Below are positions 5,399-6,692 of a stretch of 6,692 bases of DNA, in pieces. Where the stretch lies: assembly GCA_004294465.1 (NCBI GenBank), contig REAV01000133.1, positions 1-6,692 on the forward strand, in the 5' to 3' direction. Below the pieces are notes generated by a model, which did no database searches, was not told the origin of the DNA, and saw nothing but the letters and a program-made list of their open reading frames with translations. The DNA is from Sphingobacteriia bacterium. GTDB taxonomy: Bacteria > Bacteroidota > Bacteroidia > Chitinophagales > Chitinophagaceae. The position numbers were made by a program, and so were the translations under genes. Each line of letters starts with the position of its first letter. Position 1 is the stretch's first letter.

Positions 5399-6692
5399 AT
5401 GTTAGTCAAAACATTTGGCAGTGCCGTTCTAGGTGTTGATGCCATAACCATTACCATTGAAGTAAATGTAAGCATGGGACAAGGTTATTCAATCGTAGGA
5501 TTACCCGATAGTGCCATTAGAGAAAGTTTGCAAAGAACAGAAAGTGCTATTAAAACCAATGGGTTTCATATGCCCAGAACCAAAGTAGTGGTAAACCTTG
5601 CACCAGCCGATATTAAGAAGTCGGGGTCGGCATTGGATTTGCCGATTGCATTAGGTGTTCTTGGTGCGAGCGAACAATTAGAAAATCCGCATCGATTGAG
5701 TGATTATGTATTGATGGGAGAACTGGGATTAGATGGTTCTGTTCAAGCAATAAAAGGCGCACTGCCCATTGCCATTCAAGCAAGAAAAGAAGGATTCAAA
5801 GGATTGATCGTACCAAAAGCCAATGTAAAAGAAGCGGCGATGGTAAATCAGTTATTGGTTTATGGAGTTAGTCATATAAAAGAAGTTGTACAATTTTTTG
5901 AAACAGAGGATTCCCTAATGCCAGAACTAGTAAATACCAGGGATGATTTTTTTAATTCAGAAGGGCAATACAATGTTGATTTCGCAGATGTAAAGGGACA
6001 GGAAAATATCAAGCGTGCTTTAGAAATTGCTGCAGCTGGTGCACACAATGCTATTTTGATCGGGCCACCGGGTGCAGGCAAAACCATGTTGGCAAAAAGA
6101 TTACCGACAATTCTACCACCATTGAGTTTATTAGAAGCATTGGAAACCACCAAAATTCACAGCGTTGCCGGAAAGCTACCGCCCAATAGTGCATTAATCA
6201 ATCAACGCCCATTTCGTTCACCGCATCATACCATTTCGGACATTGCGATGGTAGGTGGTGGAAGCAATCCTCAACCTGGAGAAATATCCTTATCGCATAA
6301 CGGCGTTTTGTTTTTAGATGAATTGCCAGAATTTAGAAGAACAGTATTAGAAGTGATGAGGCAACCTATGGAAGAAAGAAAAGTAAGTATCTCCAGAACA
6401 AGAACTGCCATCGACTTTCCTGCTAATTTTATGTTGATTGCTTCTATGAACCCCTGCCCTTGCGGATTCTACAATCATCCCGAAAAAGAATGCACTTGCG
6501 CTGGAGGATTAGTACAAAAATATTTGAACAAAGTATCAGGGCCATTATTGGACAGAATCGATTTGCATGTAGAAGTAACTCCCGTTGCGTTTAATGCATT
6601 GAACAATCAACAAAAAGGAGAATCTTCAGCTGCTATTCGCGAAAGAGTCATTGCAGCCAGAGCCATTCAATCAAAAAGATTTGAAAATGAAA
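5399..6692 (+). CDS. yifB: YifB/ComM-family Mg-chelatase-like AAA+ ATPase (partial, 3' end missing)
   Basis: An open frame of 431 codons from ATG 5399 continues past the right edge. The N-terminus MLVKTFGSAVLGVDA is the typical family start, which fixes the start codon despite the lack of a Shine-Dalgarno. Residues 1 to about 170 are the ChlI/Lon-like N-domain (VGLPDSAIRES, VNLAPADIKKSGSALDLPIA, GELGLDG). The AAA+ domain follows: GPPGAGKT Walker A (222-229), PFRSPHHT (271-278), GEISLSHNGVLFLDELPEF with Walker B Asp307-Glu308, sensor-1 region ASMNPCPCG (349-356), and SGPLLDRIDLHVEV (380-393) with Arg386. Cys353, Cys355, Cys365 and Cys367 form a four-Cys cluster usual in the family and possibly zinc-binding. 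The C-terminal Mg_chelatase_C domain lies beyond the window. ComM of naturally transformable bacteria is a hexameric branch-migration helicase acting on recombination intermediates; the same role here is inferred. It is not a magnesium chelatase subunit of chlorophyll synthesis. Confidence 0.95.
   Translation, partial: MLVKTFGSAVLGVDAITITIEVNVSMGQGYSIVGLPDSAIRESLQRTESAIKTNGFHMPRTKVVVNLAPADIKKSGSALDLPIALGVLGASEQLENPHRLSDYVLMGELGLDGSVQAIKGALPIAIQARKEGFKGLIVPKANVKEAAMVNQLLVYGVSHIKEVVQFFETEDSLMPELVNTRDDFFNSEGQYNVDFADVKGQENIKRALEIAAAGAHNAILIGPPGAGKTMLAKRLPTILPPLSLLEALETTKIHSVAGKLPPNSALINQRPFRSPHHTISDIAMVGGGSNPQPGEISLSHNGVLFLDELPEFRRTVLEVMRQPMEERKVSISRTRTAIDFPANFMLIASMNPCPCGFYNHPEKECTCAGGLVQKYLNKVSGPLLDRIDLHVEVTPVAFNALNNQQKGESSAAIRERVIAARAIQSKRFENE

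Noticed and set aside
5872..6153. Minus-strand open frame of 93 codons
   Set aside because: It is antisense to the yifB AAA+ region; its Gly/Pro-rich stretch is the reverse reading of the Walker A segment.

Overview
The window looks like chromosome from a Bacteroidota bacterium, possibly of the Chitinophagaceae type. The genus cannot be told from this sequence. The evidence is AT-rich DNA, start codons without clear Shine-Dalgarno sequences (A/T-rich leaders instead), a dihydroorotase carrying the DDQVHFREPG variant I associate with this phylum, a short MutS-related protein of a kind common in the phylum, and a divergent gene resembling the Wzi/RemB outer-membrane proteins. No mobile element, RNA gene or CRISPR array was seen.

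Layout. Positions 1-423 on the minus strand hold the 5' part of a secreted or outer-membrane protein gene that runs off the left edge. A 27-bp gap separates it from a plus-strand series: dihydroorotase (451-1794), MutS-related ATPase (1823-3136), a membrane-anchored nitrilase-fold protein (3163-4110), a membrane-anchored DUF3179 protein (4119-5309), and, after an 89-bp gap with two small hairpins, the 5' part of a YifB/ComM-type AAA+ ATPase (5399 to the right edge).

The first four plus-strand genes are 28, 26 and 8 bp apart and are probably co-transcribed. They do not form an obvious pathway: pyrimidine synthesis, a DNA-linked ATPase and two envelope proteins. The most distinctive part is the closely spaced pair at 3163-5309. 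The first is a single-pass membrane protein with a nitrilase-like domain that keeps the Glu and Lys positions of the catalytic triad but has no cysteine at all and seems to lack the end of the fold. The second is a three-helix membrane protein with a two-lobed DUF3179 region that has CxxC only in the first lobe. I infer that they may act together at the membrane; neither function is known. The remaining genes look like ordinary housekeeping or lineage-typical genes.
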